From Strongylocentrotus droebachiensis (taxonomy: Eukaryota > Echinodermata > Echinoidea > Camarodonta > Strongylocentrotidae): DNA of 64,000 nt. Under the pieces are notes generated by a model. The model had not been told where the DNA came from, did no database searches, and worked only from the letters and a program-made list of their open reading frames with translations. A program made the translations under genes and the position numbers. Location of the stretch: positions 248,001 to 312,000 of the forward strand of contig JAVYIG010000034.1 in NCBI GenBank assembly GCA_035222895.1, given 5' to 3'. The first letter of the stretch is position 1, and the number at the start of each line of letters is the position of its first letter. Below, piece by piece: positions 25,419-37,584 of this stretch.

Positions 25419-26068
25419 AAGGATTCTTTAAAAATGTATAATATTCCCCACTGGCTGTATCAATGCAATACTTGGCACTTCCCTTATAGGTGGATTACAG
25501 ATTTACAGTAACATTCATTTATTGCTAATGGCTAGGTTTACATGACAGTTTGTAAGTTAGGCTCATGGTTTTGAATTCTGAGGTTATCTCATAGTTTGAT
25601 CAGGACTGTTAGACACACTTGTGGTTTAGGAAATTGAATCAAAGATTACTTGAAGTTACTCATTGTTTATTCAAAGTTTTAAACCAAAAGCAATCTTATG
25701 GTTAACACAAAACCTACAAGCAATGAGGATTCTCTCTCAAAGTGATGTGTCATGTGAAAGCAAATAACTCTTGAAGTCTGATCAGCTTATAGGTATAAAA
25801 GGACTTAATGCCTGGCTTGTAGTATAAAACCTTCAAGCAGTCATTGTTTTGGTGCTGTGTGAACCCTCGTCATTGCGTGTGGGTCTTTGCATAAATCTTA
25901 GAGGTTTCACGAACTTACAGTAGTTCTAAACTTTAAGTTTGTGAAACCTCTAAGATTTATGCAATAACAATGTTACTATAAGTATATTCCACGTCAAAGT
26001 ATTTGGTATGGCATTGATACAGCCAGTGGGCTATGACTTATGATATACTTTATTTAAAGAATCCTTAC
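25419..26068. repeat. Imperfect inverted repeat enclosing an inner hairpin
   Basis: Outer arms are at about 25419-25472 and 26006-26068. Left: AAAGGATTCTTTAAAAATGT, then CCCCACTGGCTGTATCAATG. Right, reverse complemented: TAAGGATTCTTTAAATAAAG, then CCCACTGGCTGTATCAATG. A short direct repeat, GTAACATTCATTT followed by TTGCTAATG, also occurs at 25507-25531 and again just beyond the right arm at 26128-26152. The structure could be an old foldback transposon. The inner hairpin at 25887-25964 is listed separately. Confidence 0.6.
25887..25964 (+). other. Compact 31-bp stem hairpin, pre-miRNA-sized
   Basis: The left arm (25887-25917), TTGCATAAATCTTAGAGGTT and on to CACGAACTTA, pairs along its whole length with the right arm (25934-25964); the loop is 16 bases. 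In a plus-strand transcript the only departure from Watson-Crick pairing is a G:U. Size and shape resemble a miRNA precursor, but near-perfect stems are also made by small foldback elements, and nothing else here indicates a miRNA. Confidence 0.55.
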
Positions 26069-26920
26069 TAGCACGGCACTGTCATAGTAACATAGCTCAC
26101 AGTGTTTCCTTTAAAGAGGTGGATTATAGTAACATTCATTTGTTGCTAATGAAAGACACACGTTTTGTGATCCCTGATAAGGATCTACAAAATGTACCAT
26201 TTGCTTTCAAACCTGGCAAAGAATCACGCTCCTAAGTCTCCCACAATTGAAACATACCTCAGGGGTTATGTGATACTCTGATACATTTTATTCATGAATA
26301 TAGATTCCCTCTCCAGTGATATGAACTGCCCTGAATTACAGAATACAAATCATTACGACTTCTTGAAAGAAACTGCCTTAGAAGTACCGGTATACTGTAG
26401 TCCTTGTGAATTAACCCGCATTTAAAGATAAACTGTCTCATAGGTATTGTTGATCTCGTATTGAGCTAAACTCCTTGTCGCTCAGGTTATCAGATTGGAA
26501 TCAAAATTATGAAAAATAAATTAAGAAATCCACAAAATTCATTCTAGTTTTAAATATTCAGTGTAAGTTTGGTTGGATTCTGCAATATAAGAAAAACGCA
26601 ATCATTACCAGAAGGACTTATCTTTAAAAAAAAAAGAATTGCTGTGAATTAGGCAAGCAGTTGGTTTTGAGTGGCAAGTGCAATGTTCACTAATAGCAGA
26701 ATCATTTTGATGTTGTGACTTCAAGCAACATCTGGGGAGATCGAGCCTGACATTTGTTCCGTCACATTCTTGGCCCAATCAACACAAAAACATAGCCTCC
26801 TCATATGGCAGTTCCCTATGGTTTTCAAAATCATTTCACAGAGATTTCAAACCTCCTCCGGGGACCTTTCCCAGAAGCTCGATTTATAGCCCCGCAAATT
26901 GGCAATCAATTCTCGACATT

Positions 26921-27286
26921 AGGCCTGTCTTCATCATCTCGAGATTGCCAAATAGCCCACTATTTCTGATTTGGGAAATAATCCCGAAGTAACAAATCGC
27001 GTCTTCACTATCTCGAGATTCGACCTCGAAACTTGAAACTCGAACTTGAGAAATTAGCTCGAGATATTTTGCTCAGCGTTAGCGCGTATTGCGAATCTTC
27101 GGTCTAATGGAAACGCAAGGAACAAATAGCTGGATATTTTGCCAAATAGTGGGATATTTTGCAAACTATCCCAAGATATCTTGGGATGACAATCCTGACC
27201 AAATATCTTTCTAATTGCTACTTCGGTCTGATGAAGACGCAAATTAGCTGGATATTTGGCAATCTCGAGATGATGAAGACGCGCCT
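26921..27286. mobile_element. Foldback MITE, CTCGAGATTG family, copy 2
   Basis: The left end reads AGGCCTGTCTTCATCATCTC, then GAGATTGCCAAATAGCC. The right end, reverse complemented, reads AGGCGCGTCTTCATCATCTC, then GAGATTGCCAAATATCC. It shares with copy 1 the internal phrases GCTGGATATTT, ATCCCAAGATATCT and CTTCGGTCTGATGAAGACGC. It is shorter than copy 1 because the central region is reduced. No coding frame is present. Confidence 0.85.
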
Positions 27287-27555
27287 ATATTGGCTAGGAA
27301 GGGAAAGACATGCATTTGTAGAAAAGGTTGAAGAATAAAAGGGAATAAAAGATTCTGACAAAAGTACTTAGGGTCAAAACGTCAACCCCTTGAAGATCTA
27401 CAGGGATTGTTCTTTGTTTGGAAAGCGCATGACCAGAGCTAAATTTAACCTTGCCTAAATGATGGTATTATGCCTTGGGTAAATAAAGATTGGTTGCCAC
27501 TGCGCCATGCCAATCTTTGACTTAGGATTTCTTTTTTCATGGTCCATGCTGCTAG

Positions 27556-27639
27556 CCTTGGTGCGGCATTGGAGGCTTAGGAGTCTTCACACCTGATGTG
27601 AAAAAATTCTTTGACTGGATTCAATCAAGCAGTCATTGA
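27556..27639 (+). pseudogene. Possible terminal exon fragment of a trypsin-like protease
   Basis: The frame encodes 27 residues and a stop, including CGIGGLGVFT followed by PDVKKFFDWI. Chymotrypsin-family proteases end with G-V-[YF]-T-x-V-x-x-[FY]-x-x-W-I; here one extra residue lies between T and V. The frame is closed upstream by TAG, but that TAG completes a pyrimidine-rich stretch resembling a splice acceptor (TTTCTTTTTTCATGG, then GCTAG), so an exon start at 27556 is possible. I found no catalytic-serine exon (GDSGGP) upstream. The motif is short and could be chance. The overlapping 95-codon frame at 27611-27898 matches nothing I know. Confidence 0.25.
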
Positions 27640-28539
27640 AGGTGAACTTCTCCAACCATTCACAAAGCTGCACGCAGGAACTCTGCCATACATGATTCAG
27701 AGCTTGAAGGTGGCTGGGCTGTGGGAGGATACTGTCTCAGACAACATGGGCATGCATTCGCCGTGCAACGTTGTGGACAGTTCTGCAGAGTTTCAAGGGA
27801 AAGTGTTTGTGCTGGGTGCAACAGGTCAATGTTGCAAACAAAAAACCATCAAGTTTAAAATGATTTTTGTTTTAAAGTGGTGTAGTGACCTTAGGTAAAA
27901 ACTTAAATCCTTATAACCAATCCTTTGACTTAAACATGTATGTCTGCATGATATCCATAAACATTATATAGGCCATAAAATTTAAATCTGCCTCCTATAA
28001 CTTCATGCAAGCCCCAAAGATCTAGTAATTTAATTTCACATTGTCAAATTTTCTGGAAAATAACACAGAAGAGGTTAAATTTCTAGATACTTCAGAAGGT
28101 TCGAATGCACATTTTCTTTTGCCTGATTTCCCTCCAGCTTTACATAAACATGAACAATGAGGGAACTTCAAAAGGATCTTGAAAGTCAATATCAAACTGA
28201 TATGTGTGTGCTCCTGGCACCTCATAGCGATTTGCTTTATTCATCCTTTTGAATTACTGTTAACACCTCAGCGTTATACACATCACTAGTTTTGAGTCAC
28301 TAACTGCAATTTGTTTGAAAGTTGTGATACAAAAGATCTGTACCAGTTAAAATAGCCCCTGCCGTGCTAGCTGTAAAGGAGGTAGCACCCATGTTGAAGG
28401 TTCCAATTGGACTCATGATACTGACAATATTTGATTATAATCATGTGGTAGACAAATTTGGTTTAAGAAATGTTAAGAAATATAAGCAATCAAACATTAA
28501 TATCCATGCAGAGTTCATCGTGTTTGTAGCTTTGTTATC

Positions 28540-29060
28540 CTTATCTGTTGATTATTTGTTTTTATTCAGTTTTTGTATATTTTCTCTCTACATCTCACCA
28601 TTTTGTTCTTGTCGAAACAACCCCTCTTCATCTGCCCCCTCTAAATTCCCCTCCCCTCCTCATCCCCGCTCTTCACCCCTCTCCATCTCATCTAAGTATA
28701 TTCACTGTCCATCCGTGTAACATCAGTAGGATCCCTAGTATCAACTGATCAACTCATCTTTCCTTTTCTTTATCTCTATTTCTTCATGAACAGACGCCGC
28801 CCCCCCCCCCCCCCTCGCTACCTCCCCAACTATCTCTCTTTCTCTACCCCCTTCCCCACCTCTTGGCATTTTCTCTGTCTCTCCTTCTTCTAATTCTGTC
28901 ACAAGAAATGGGTTTCTCCATGTAACATCAGTCACTATCAACTGGTCCATTCTCTATTTCTTCATGTCTCCTCTTATATCTTCCTTTGAGCACCCTCCTC
29001 ACCCAACCCCCCCCCCCCCCCACAAAAAAATCTCCTCTACATCCCCCTTCATCTCCTCTG
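28540..29060. repeat. Pyrimidine-rich block with poly(C) runs
   Basis: The plus strand is mostly C and T and includes runs of about 16 C (28800-28815) and 15 C (29007-29021). Leu/Ser/Pro-rich open frames over it are not considered coding. Confidence 0.9.
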
Positions 29061-29150
29061 AGAATCTCCTCCAAGCATTACTGTCACAATAAATCTGTCC
29101 ATCCATGTAACATCAGTTAAATCGCTATCAACTGGTCAGTTCTACATACC
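28705..29150. repeat. Diverged tandem repeat, unit about 185-205 bp, three copies
   Basis: The phrase TGTAACATCAGT followed by CTATCAACTG (preceded by G or A and followed by TCA) recurs at about 28716, 28921 and 29106. The units between are pyrimidine-rich and vary in length. This places a duplicated unique motif within the low-complexity block. Confidence 0.65.
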
Positions 29151-30465
29151 ACACAGTGTCCTGATCAATGTAACAGCTGTGAACCAGAACGCTATCATCT
29201 TCTATCTCTGCCATCAATACATCCAACAAACTCTGTGATCCAACCGTGGACCATGATTAAACCAATTCAATGCACATACACATAAATGTACACGTAACCG
29301 TAAAGTTTTTTGTGCGGCTTCAGGCTCCAAAATCTTTCTTTAAAAATCTTTCTTTAAAGAAAATATCATTTCAAAATTAGGCCTATAACATTAATAATAA
29401 TATATACTCTTTCAGAGAGAATGCATAACATATATATATTGAAAGAACATCTTTCAAAATGTTTTCTGAGATTATCATCCTGATTCCTGACCTACTTTCC
29501 TGCATTTATTGTGGCTCTTGCTTTATTTTAAAAAAAAAATAGGCCTACAATATGCAAAAGGAGAGATGGGGTACCCTTCTGCCACATGGAATGGCTAAAT
29601 AACTAATAATTTATATAATACTTAAAAAAAAGCATTCAAAGATCAGTTTCACAAATTATGATTCCAATGAAAGTAGCCTACATACTAGTAGTGATCATTT
29701 TTCCTCCCGTAGGCAACAACTTTGACAAAATCTAAAGTTTACACAAGAAATATTAAGACGTGTAAATTCCATCTCAAATAAGCAGGTTAGGGCTTGTGAG
29801 GTCATTTTCGTTCTCCTTTTAGACACCTCTGTAAGCATAACATGAGCCTGGGTTACCCTCAGGAATCAGGATGGAGGAATATTAATTTCTGATACTGAAT
29901 ACCTAACTTGTTTGTAAAGATCATATCTCTTCATGAATTTGTCAAATTTTCCTTGGGCCATAGCTACTTACTTAAAAAAAGTGACACTATTTATGGATGC
30001 CCAAGCCTTTTTGTTTTCTGAACAATTTTTCCTCAATCACCTGCTAAATAAAAAATTGTTTCAAATTCCAAATGAAAATGTTTGGCCCCCCCAAAAAACA
30101 CATATGGAGCTACACATTTTTATTTGCAATATTTAAAAATTACATATTGAGGAAGAAATTAATTTACTTTTTGAAGGAGTTGTGGAAACTTTTATGGGGA
30201 TTTCTTGATAAACAATGGTTTCTGTAGCGACTACAATTGCAAGATACCTGGCAATCTGGCATGCTTCTTCTCAAATCCACTTTGTTTTCAATTAAAATTA
30301 ATAACATGTTTTCATGAAAAGGCAAGCTCAAGCCTTCATAAAAGGCTCTAGGGAACCAGCAGGAGACATAAATCTTACAATTATCATTTTTCAAGATTAT
30401 GATGACTAATTCTACCACTTTTATGGATCATAGCACCAGATTAGTACAAGAAGTACACTATAACA
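29151..30465. other. AT-rich stretch without a recognisable gene
   Basis: Only a local direct repeat of AAAATCTTTCTTTAAA near 29330-29360 stands out. Open frames are short. Confidence 0.45.
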
Positions 30466-32799
30466 GGGCAGGTCCAAGCTATTGTCCCCTCTGGGGGTCA
30501 AATTTCATCTTTATATATATTTAACAAACTATACCTCATTTTAAAGCTGAAACTATGAATTTTATGAATCTGATAAAAAAAAATAAAAAAAATCAAAATA
30601 CGAAGAGTGCCAAGGTCACGAACTTCGATTTTTATTAATTAGCGTGACGTACGGAACATTACATTTTTATTTTTGTATCTCGTTTGAATTATTTGTTTAA
30701 AATTAAATATCTCAGGAATTGTAGACCATCATGCTAGAAAATAGGAAAAAAATATAAAAACTTTAAAAACTAATTAATTATGCAAATGAGGTAAGTTCCA
30801 AAGTGTGATGTCCCGTACGTCACAATCTGATCATAATTTGTTTAATTTTAATTATGAAAATTATTTTTTTTGTTAAAGATATTCTAGGAAGTTCTAATTT
30901 AGATGAATACCTAACAAAAAATAGGTTTAACAAAAATTACAAAAATTCTGTGTTGATTACATAATCAAATTAAGAAATGTGACGTACGGGACAAGTGTGT
31001 GACGTACGGGACAACCCCATATAAAACCAATGCAAGATGTGAAAAAGGAAATGACCAAAAGGAGAATATATACTGTGTTAGGAAACTTGTTGTATACAGG
31101 GATATATGCACATTCCAACTGGGTCCTTTCTCGGAATTTACTTGTTTGTAACTTGTACTGAATTTGGTGTAATTAGTCTTCAAGCAAGACCCCTGGTATT
31201 ATCAACTTTGGTATTTTGCCAGTTGATGTCCCCAACATTGGCATGATGCTAAATATGTAAATCATAATAGTGTACTAGTTCCTGGAATGAGTCTAATGAA
31301 ATTATGAGGTAGTAGATGCACCAAAAGCTGGCTTTTACAACTCATAGATGCTGCAGGTAAGAATCTATCAAGCTCTCCATGTGAGGTTTTTTTGATATTC
31401 TATTTAAATGTCATATACTGTATGATGGTAAAGGATTACAGCATACATGTACACTGTACATGTTATGGAGCCAGCTTGGGAATTTGATCTCCTAAAAACT
31501 AAATCATAACTTTTAAGGAAGGATAGCCTTTTTGAGTATTTCACACTCTCACCCACTTTTACACCCATGCATTTTTGTTGATTTTGCTTTAATCTTTTGA
31601 ATTGTGGAAAAGGTCACACAAACCTTTGGGGTTTTAATTTCTTATATCTGGTGGTGTTAATAAGATGTCTTTAATCAATACAAAAACAAAATACATTCAA
31701 GATTTATATTTTTGTATCCATCTTTCACAAACATGTAGGCTACATTAATGTACATCAAAATTCTTGAATATATGACAGCAACATATACGTGTACATGTTC
31801 TAATCTGTGATAAAAGGATTTAAAAACGACAATATGTTCAGCATTATCTTTGAAATCTTCAAAATTCTATGATATTACTATCAAGTAATTCAAACAAGCT
31901 ATGAAGAAAAGACTTCATATTTTTAATGTATCTTTCTTCACAAACACTTCGAGCATAAGAAATGTTCTTTGACAAAAATATGATTTGCCGAGTGTGCCCC
32001 TGTGTTACAAACAAGTTTAAATAAAAGTTTTCAAGTTCAAGGTCATCTCTTCATTAATTATTATTTAAAAACATTTTGCAATGTTGAATGGAATGGATAA
32101 AAGAAATGAGAAAAGAAGCATGACTGCACATGATAGATGGGTAAATGGAATAAAAATGGTAATATAGTGTGTATGAATATTCAATTTGTTTTCTTTGTTA
32201 AAGTAATATTTGTATTGATTTACCCCATAAATTAACACAGAGGATATTAAGTGATGGTCAGAGGATCTAATTGGGTTCTAAAACACTCTAATTGTCACTG
32301 ATTTAAGTTAAAATTGTTCACATTTAACAAATTTTGACGAAAATTCTTCATTTCAATGCATTTTCCCATAGGGAAAAGTTGTCCCGTACGTCACGTGTCC
32401 CGTACGTCACATACACACGTTTATGTTTTGGTATATTACATAACAACGAAAGGTCAGAAAAATATGGTTATAGTTGTGATTAATGCTTGATTCCATAATG
32501 AATTAAGATATCATTACCATAAATCTCATAACTTAATAAATTCAGAGAACTTTTATGATGAACTTATTTTTGAAAAAGTCAGAAATTCTCTGGTCCCGTA
32601 CGTCACGCAGCACATTAATTACATTAAAAATTAAAATATGAATTGGTCAGAACTAAAACTTTCCACAAATGAACTAGGCCATAATAGCCACAGACTCATA
32701 CCAAAAGATAGCCATATAAATAATGTCATCCATTGTTATTTCTTGTTTAAAGTCTCTGAATGTCCCGTACGTCACAAAGCAAATAGCTTGGACCTGCCC
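30466..32799. mobile_element. 2.3-kb TIR element with repeated GTCCCGTACGTCAC sites
   Basis: An 18-base perfect terminal inverted repeat, GGGCAGGTCCAAGCTATT, sits at both ends, and AACA borders it on each side (30462-30465 and 32800-32803), consistent with a 4-bp target duplication. The interior is very AT-rich and has no frame resembling a transposase, so the element is non-autonomous. It contains eight copies of a 15-base motif, TGTCCCGTACGTCAC: in inverted orientation at 30644 (one or two changes), 30979 and 30999; in direct orientation at 30809, 32380, 32396, 32592 and 32761. I saw none elsewhere in the window. Four lie in each end region, as expected of subterminal binding sites. The superfamily is not assigned. 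Confidence 0.82.
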
Positions 32800-33437
32800 A
32801 ACACCAGAAAAGATTATGGGCTCTTGATAATGTAAGCCCTCAAATCCCCTTTGGTCATTACATCTTCCAGCTACATGTTACCATGACAACATCCTTGTGT
32901 CTGAGAAAGGAAATGGAGTTACTCCTGACCTCACATGAGGTCAACTTGTGATAGTCTGATTACCAGACACACCTATATTCCCAAACTATGAATGTGAAGG
33001 AAAATGATTTAACCAAGACTAGAGAAGACCCATTCAGAGTTTTCCTTCTCTATCCTATCATGCTGTAGAGAAGATGAAGAGTGGATAGTCCACAAATTCT
33101 ATAATCAGTCAAACGTAATTCCAGTTATGGCTTGAAAATCTTTAGGTTTGGAAGTCAGACTACTGTTTGATTACTTTGGGAGATTCGGGAGCCATTTGGG
33201 CTGGCAGCAGCTGACACGTTAGCCAGCCTTGGGGGCAGGATTGTGGCCAGTGATTACATAAGCCTCCTCCTGTTTCCAAGGGATCTGATGGTGTCAGATT
33301 ACCATGTGACCTTAAGCCAGGTCACTTGAGGACACTGGAAACAGTAGCAAAAGGTAAATAAATGGCACACCCACTTTCTACACAAAATAAGGGCAATGTC
33401 CACTCAAGGAGGTAACCACCAGGAGTGAACCTCTTGA

Positions 33438-35443
33438 TAGGGATGTTAGACGCTCGCGCTGCAATCCTGAAATCGAGCCATCAATGTGCGTACGAGCCAA
33501 CGGTGATTGTAGTCGAAATAAAAACATGCAATCTTTAAAAATTCATTAAAAATCAAAATTAGCAGGAAAGAACTAATTGATTAAGAATTACCGTAGATTA
33601 AAGTTGTATTCCAATATTGGAAGCATTTTATTCACAAGTAGAATCGTAGAATCAATCAAAATATGGCAGTAAAGATGAGCTCTAATTCGCCCATTGGCCC
33701 TTTGCAAGCCCTTGAAACGCATTGCAGCAGCCATGGCACTGCTTTTCTGTGACTCTCTGAAAAACTGCGCATGTTTACATCAAAATCTGGAGGTGATCCT
33801 GGGGTCACACAATGCCCAAATTTGGACATGCCATTCATGAAACTGAGAAAAAGAATCCATGCACGTTGACTTTATTGCCTACCCCGTACTTTTAATATAT
33901 TTGAGCGGTAAAAAAAAGTTCCAATTTATAGCGATCTTTTTCTTATAAAAATTAACTTTTTGCAAAAGTCAATGTTAGTATATTTATAAGTCATATTCAA
34001 GCTATCTTTGAGCCAAAAATCTAAGGGAAATTCATTCAGGATCATCTATAGATAATCACAAACTTCCGATGTATACTACCCAAGACTGAACAACCGTAAG
34101 TCTTGACACTCGCCCTCAACCCCTGGTGATTCTGTGCTGAACACGTATGGACCGAACGAAATATTTGCAGCTAGAAACTACTTTCCATGGATAAATTGAG
34201 AATTTTGATCGACTACAAACGTTGAATATAAGTTTTTCATAATTAAAGACTCCATTATTAAAGCAATAACTCAGTATTTATTATAGAAAAAGAAGTTGAA
34301 ATGTTGAATGTGTGTACGAGTGAAATGCCGGGAGGAAGGATAAATGAAAGAAGAGCGTGATGTTATCATCAAGCTGCAATGGCCATGTGCGCGCACGTGG
34401 AAATTTCCATTGTAAGCGCCGGCATGTGGCTCTTCTTCTAAGTGTACAAACTCCCTCTTTAAAAAAGATGAAATGCAAGAAATTATTAAAACAATGTTTC
34501 AAGGGAAACTAAACACTGTTTCGAGGGAAATTACGTAGAAATGAGCAATTCTAGTGACTCAGCTGTAATTGTAAATATACAGGTGTTATTCTCCGAATAC
34601 ATTTGTAACATTACAAGAGGTTTTCTGGACATTTACCATATTTGTTTTCCTTTATCAAAAAGCAATTTTAATACTTGGAATTGATATATATTTTTCCACC
34701 ATGACTGCCAGAATTTTAATCCAAGTTTACATTGAAATATCATCTTATATTTGTATCGCTGATTATTTGAAAATCTTTACTTGAAAATCATCGATCCTCC
34801 AGGTCCTCAAATCGATCCTCAAATTTTATCAGGAAACATTTTTCCTGAAATATTTTTTTTTTTTTTTTTAAATCTTTGTTTTTCTTTGTTTTTTCTTTGT
34901 TTTTCTTTGTTTGTTGCCATGGCAACCTTATATTTTAATTTTTAAAATGTTGTGGTAAGATGTCCCTGTTATTATCTTGGAATGCAAAGTGTTTTGAGTA
35001 GCAATTTGATCTGGAAAGTAAATACCGGTATATTACTTTTTAAATATTTTCTTTTATTTTCTTTGTTTTGTTTCCATGGCAACAATATATTTAATTTCAA
35101 GGTTTCTCTTAAAAATGTGAATAAAAATAATATAATGAAGAAAAGTTCTCAATTTCAATGAGAAACAAGATATACTTTTTGAGATATGGCACATCAAACA
35201 ATGCTTGCAATGTTGAGGTATGTACTCTTTAATTACACTCGGTGCCATGCTTACATTGTAAATTCCTATGCAAAAACTTCAGGAAATACCCCTAAATAAA
35301 AATATTAAAAAATTAATATCTCGAGAATCGATTTATATTTTGACTCCATTTTTTTTCCATATTGAATGATAAATTGTGTTCTCCAAATACAGTGCAAAAT
35401 TGTCATGATTTAATGGACTTCAATTTTTAGTCTAACATCCCTA
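33438..35443. mobile_element. hAT-like non-autonomous element, 2.0 kb
   Basis: Perfect 14-base terminal inverted repeats, TAGGGATGTTAGAC, are flanked by an identical 7-bp direct repeat, CTCTTGA (33431-33437 and 35444-35450). hAT transposons typically begin [CT]AGGG and duplicate 8 bp; an 8-bp duplication that lost one base would look like this. The interior is AT-rich with a T run near 34852-34869, several CTTTGTTTTT repeats near 34875-34915 and a GC-rich patch near 34383-34430. No long frame remains, so the element would depend on a transposase supplied elsewhere. Confidence 0.8.
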
Positions 35444-35616
35444 CTCTTGACATTTTCCAATCTTGACAGAATATTGACATCTTCATCTTGTTTTCTTTGC
35501 CATTTCCAACAAATGCAAGGAGTTAAAAATATATTAACATTGAAACTGATAGTTCGAGTGAATGAACTTCATCACAGATTCACAGATGCAGAAGATTTTG
35601 AGGGAAAATAAATATA

Positions 35617-36496
35617 CAGTGCGTCCCAGAAAAAACGAAACCGAGAAGTATCGATGTTTTATCATAACTTAATCACAACCATAATTAATGAATGATACAT
35701 ATTTGGAAAGCTTAGAGTCTCCTCTTTCAGTTGATGCTACTCAGATAATGCATATTTCACGCATGAGTGATTAAAAGCAATTTGAAGGAAGGAAACCAAA
35801 AAGTAATTTGGCGGGCGGTATCTGAATTTCAAAGACAAATTTATATTTCTAGAAAGTTCATTTTCTGCTCTTTCATATGATACCTCAATCAAGAAAAATG
35901 AGCCAGGAATAACAAAGTTCTGTTTGTTTAAAGTAGCCCTTACATTTTCATATTTTTAACAAACGAATTCGTTTTCACTGGGTGCCTGCCGTAGCAAAAA
36001 GCAGATTTGACAAAAGACTTAACTCCGTTTCGTTGACAATCAGCCACGCATGAAGACTCTCGTCTACGGCTGATTGTCAACGAAACGGAGTTAGGTCTTT
36101 TGTTAATTTCGTTTATTGATACGGCAGGCAGCCAGTGAAAACGAATTCGTTTAATAAAATTATGGAAATGCAAGCACTACTTTAAACAAACAGAACTTTG
36201 TCATTCCTCGCTCATTTTTCCTGATTGAGGTGTCATATGAAAGGGCAGAAACTCAACTTTCTAGAAATGTGAATTTTTCTTCGAAATTCAGATACCGCCT
36301 GCCAAATGTCTTTTTGGTTTCCTTCCTTCAAATTACTTTTAATCACTCATGCGTGAAATATGCATTATCTGAGTAGCATCAAATGAAAGAGGAGACTCTA
36401 ATCTTTCCAAATATGTATCATTCATTAATTATAGTTGTGATTAAGTTATGATAGAACATCGATACTTCTCGGTTTCGTTTTTTCTGGGACGCACTG
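35617..36496. mobile_element. 880-bp palindromic mariner-type foldback element
   Basis: Each arm is 429 bases (35617-36045 and 36068-36496) around a 22-base loop. The outer ends are CAGTGCGTCCCAGAAAAAAC on one side and its exact reverse complement on the other, each preceded or followed by TA (35615-35616 and 36497-36498). TA duplication and CAGTGCGTCCC-type ends are characteristic of Tc1/mariner-derived MITEs. The arms pair almost throughout, with scattered substitutions and small indels, so they have evolved separately and are not an assembly mirror. A transcript through it would fold into a stem of more than 400 base pairs. No transposase frame is present. Confidence 0.92.
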
Positions 36497-36498
36497 TA

Positions 36499-37584
36499 CA
36501 CTGGCATAAAGCATAGTGGTATCACTGATGCAAAAATGTAATCATGATAGCATTTTTTCCTGGTGTGATGACCAACGGTGTTAGTTGATGATATGCAAAA
36601 TGACCCCAAACAAATATTAGGTTCTCTTTCCTAACTGACCTAAGAAAGTTTAAAAACACATTTCCTAAAGGCACAAGTAATATAGAGTGCCCTCCCCATC
36701 ACTGGACTTTTTTTCAAATCAATATCAATCTCAGCTTGGATACAATCTAACTTGTCCAGTTGCTCAGAGAATTTTTGAAGATCTTCTGTTAATTGCCAAG
36801 GCCCACACACATTCTGTTATCTCCATCATAAAACCCCTCACTTTTAAGAAGAGTTACTATCTTCCAATTACTCATCAAGAAGTGACCATCACCCCCTGGG
36901 CTATCATCCTAAAGAGGATGCAGTCCCAGATACCAGCCAGAGACAGAGACTCCACCATCCATCTCGGCGGAATTCCTCCGCGGAGAAGTGATGAAGTGTT
37001 TCAGACAAGGCTGGCCCTTGTAAAGTGGAGCTGTCCACAGCAGTGAATGGACGTGATGGAGATTACAGACTTAGCATCTGATAATCGGTCTCATCTTACA
37101 TGTACATCCTCCTCTTGGCATCACTCAAGATTTGAAACGGTACTGGGGTGATGGTGTAATGCATTGCTGTACGATATTTGTGATCACATATATATCGTAG
37201 CCACATTTGAAAGCCATTATCTCATATATGGCTAAGTTTAGAAGATGATGCAAATTTGATTGTTACTTGTTTATCCATCAATCATCAAAAATTATCTCTG
37301 AAAGCTTAGAAATGTAAAATACTCATATGAGGGTAATGTTAGATCCATCTTTGTTTAATACATGACGCTTTTACTTTGAAAGTGAAATGTACATGAGCAA
37401 TACGATAATAAATCTATTGACAGCTGAACAATTTTAAAACCTTTAAAGTAACCCAATTCAACATCAGGACAGGAGTGTTCTTACAAAAAATTAACCAAAA
37501 TATTAACAGATACCTATGTCCATACTCGTCAACTTCTTGAACAAGAAGCCCAAGAAATTAATTTTCTCTAAGTTAGTGGAAGTA
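36499..37584. other. Unique sequence with one chance-length open frame
   Basis: A 119-codon plus-strand frame at 36687-37046 is the longest non-repetitive plus-strand frame starting with ATG, but it has no recognisable motif and its length is not exceptional for 64 kb of this composition. Confidence 0.35.

Noticed and set aside
35617-36496. Assembly-induced mirror duplication as the cause of the palindrome
   Set aside because: The arms differ by substitutions and small indels and are bounded by mariner-type ends with TA on both sides.
36687-37046. 119-codon plus-strand frame
   Set aside because: No recognisable motif; a rough estimate for this base composition predicts frames of this length by chance in 64 kb.
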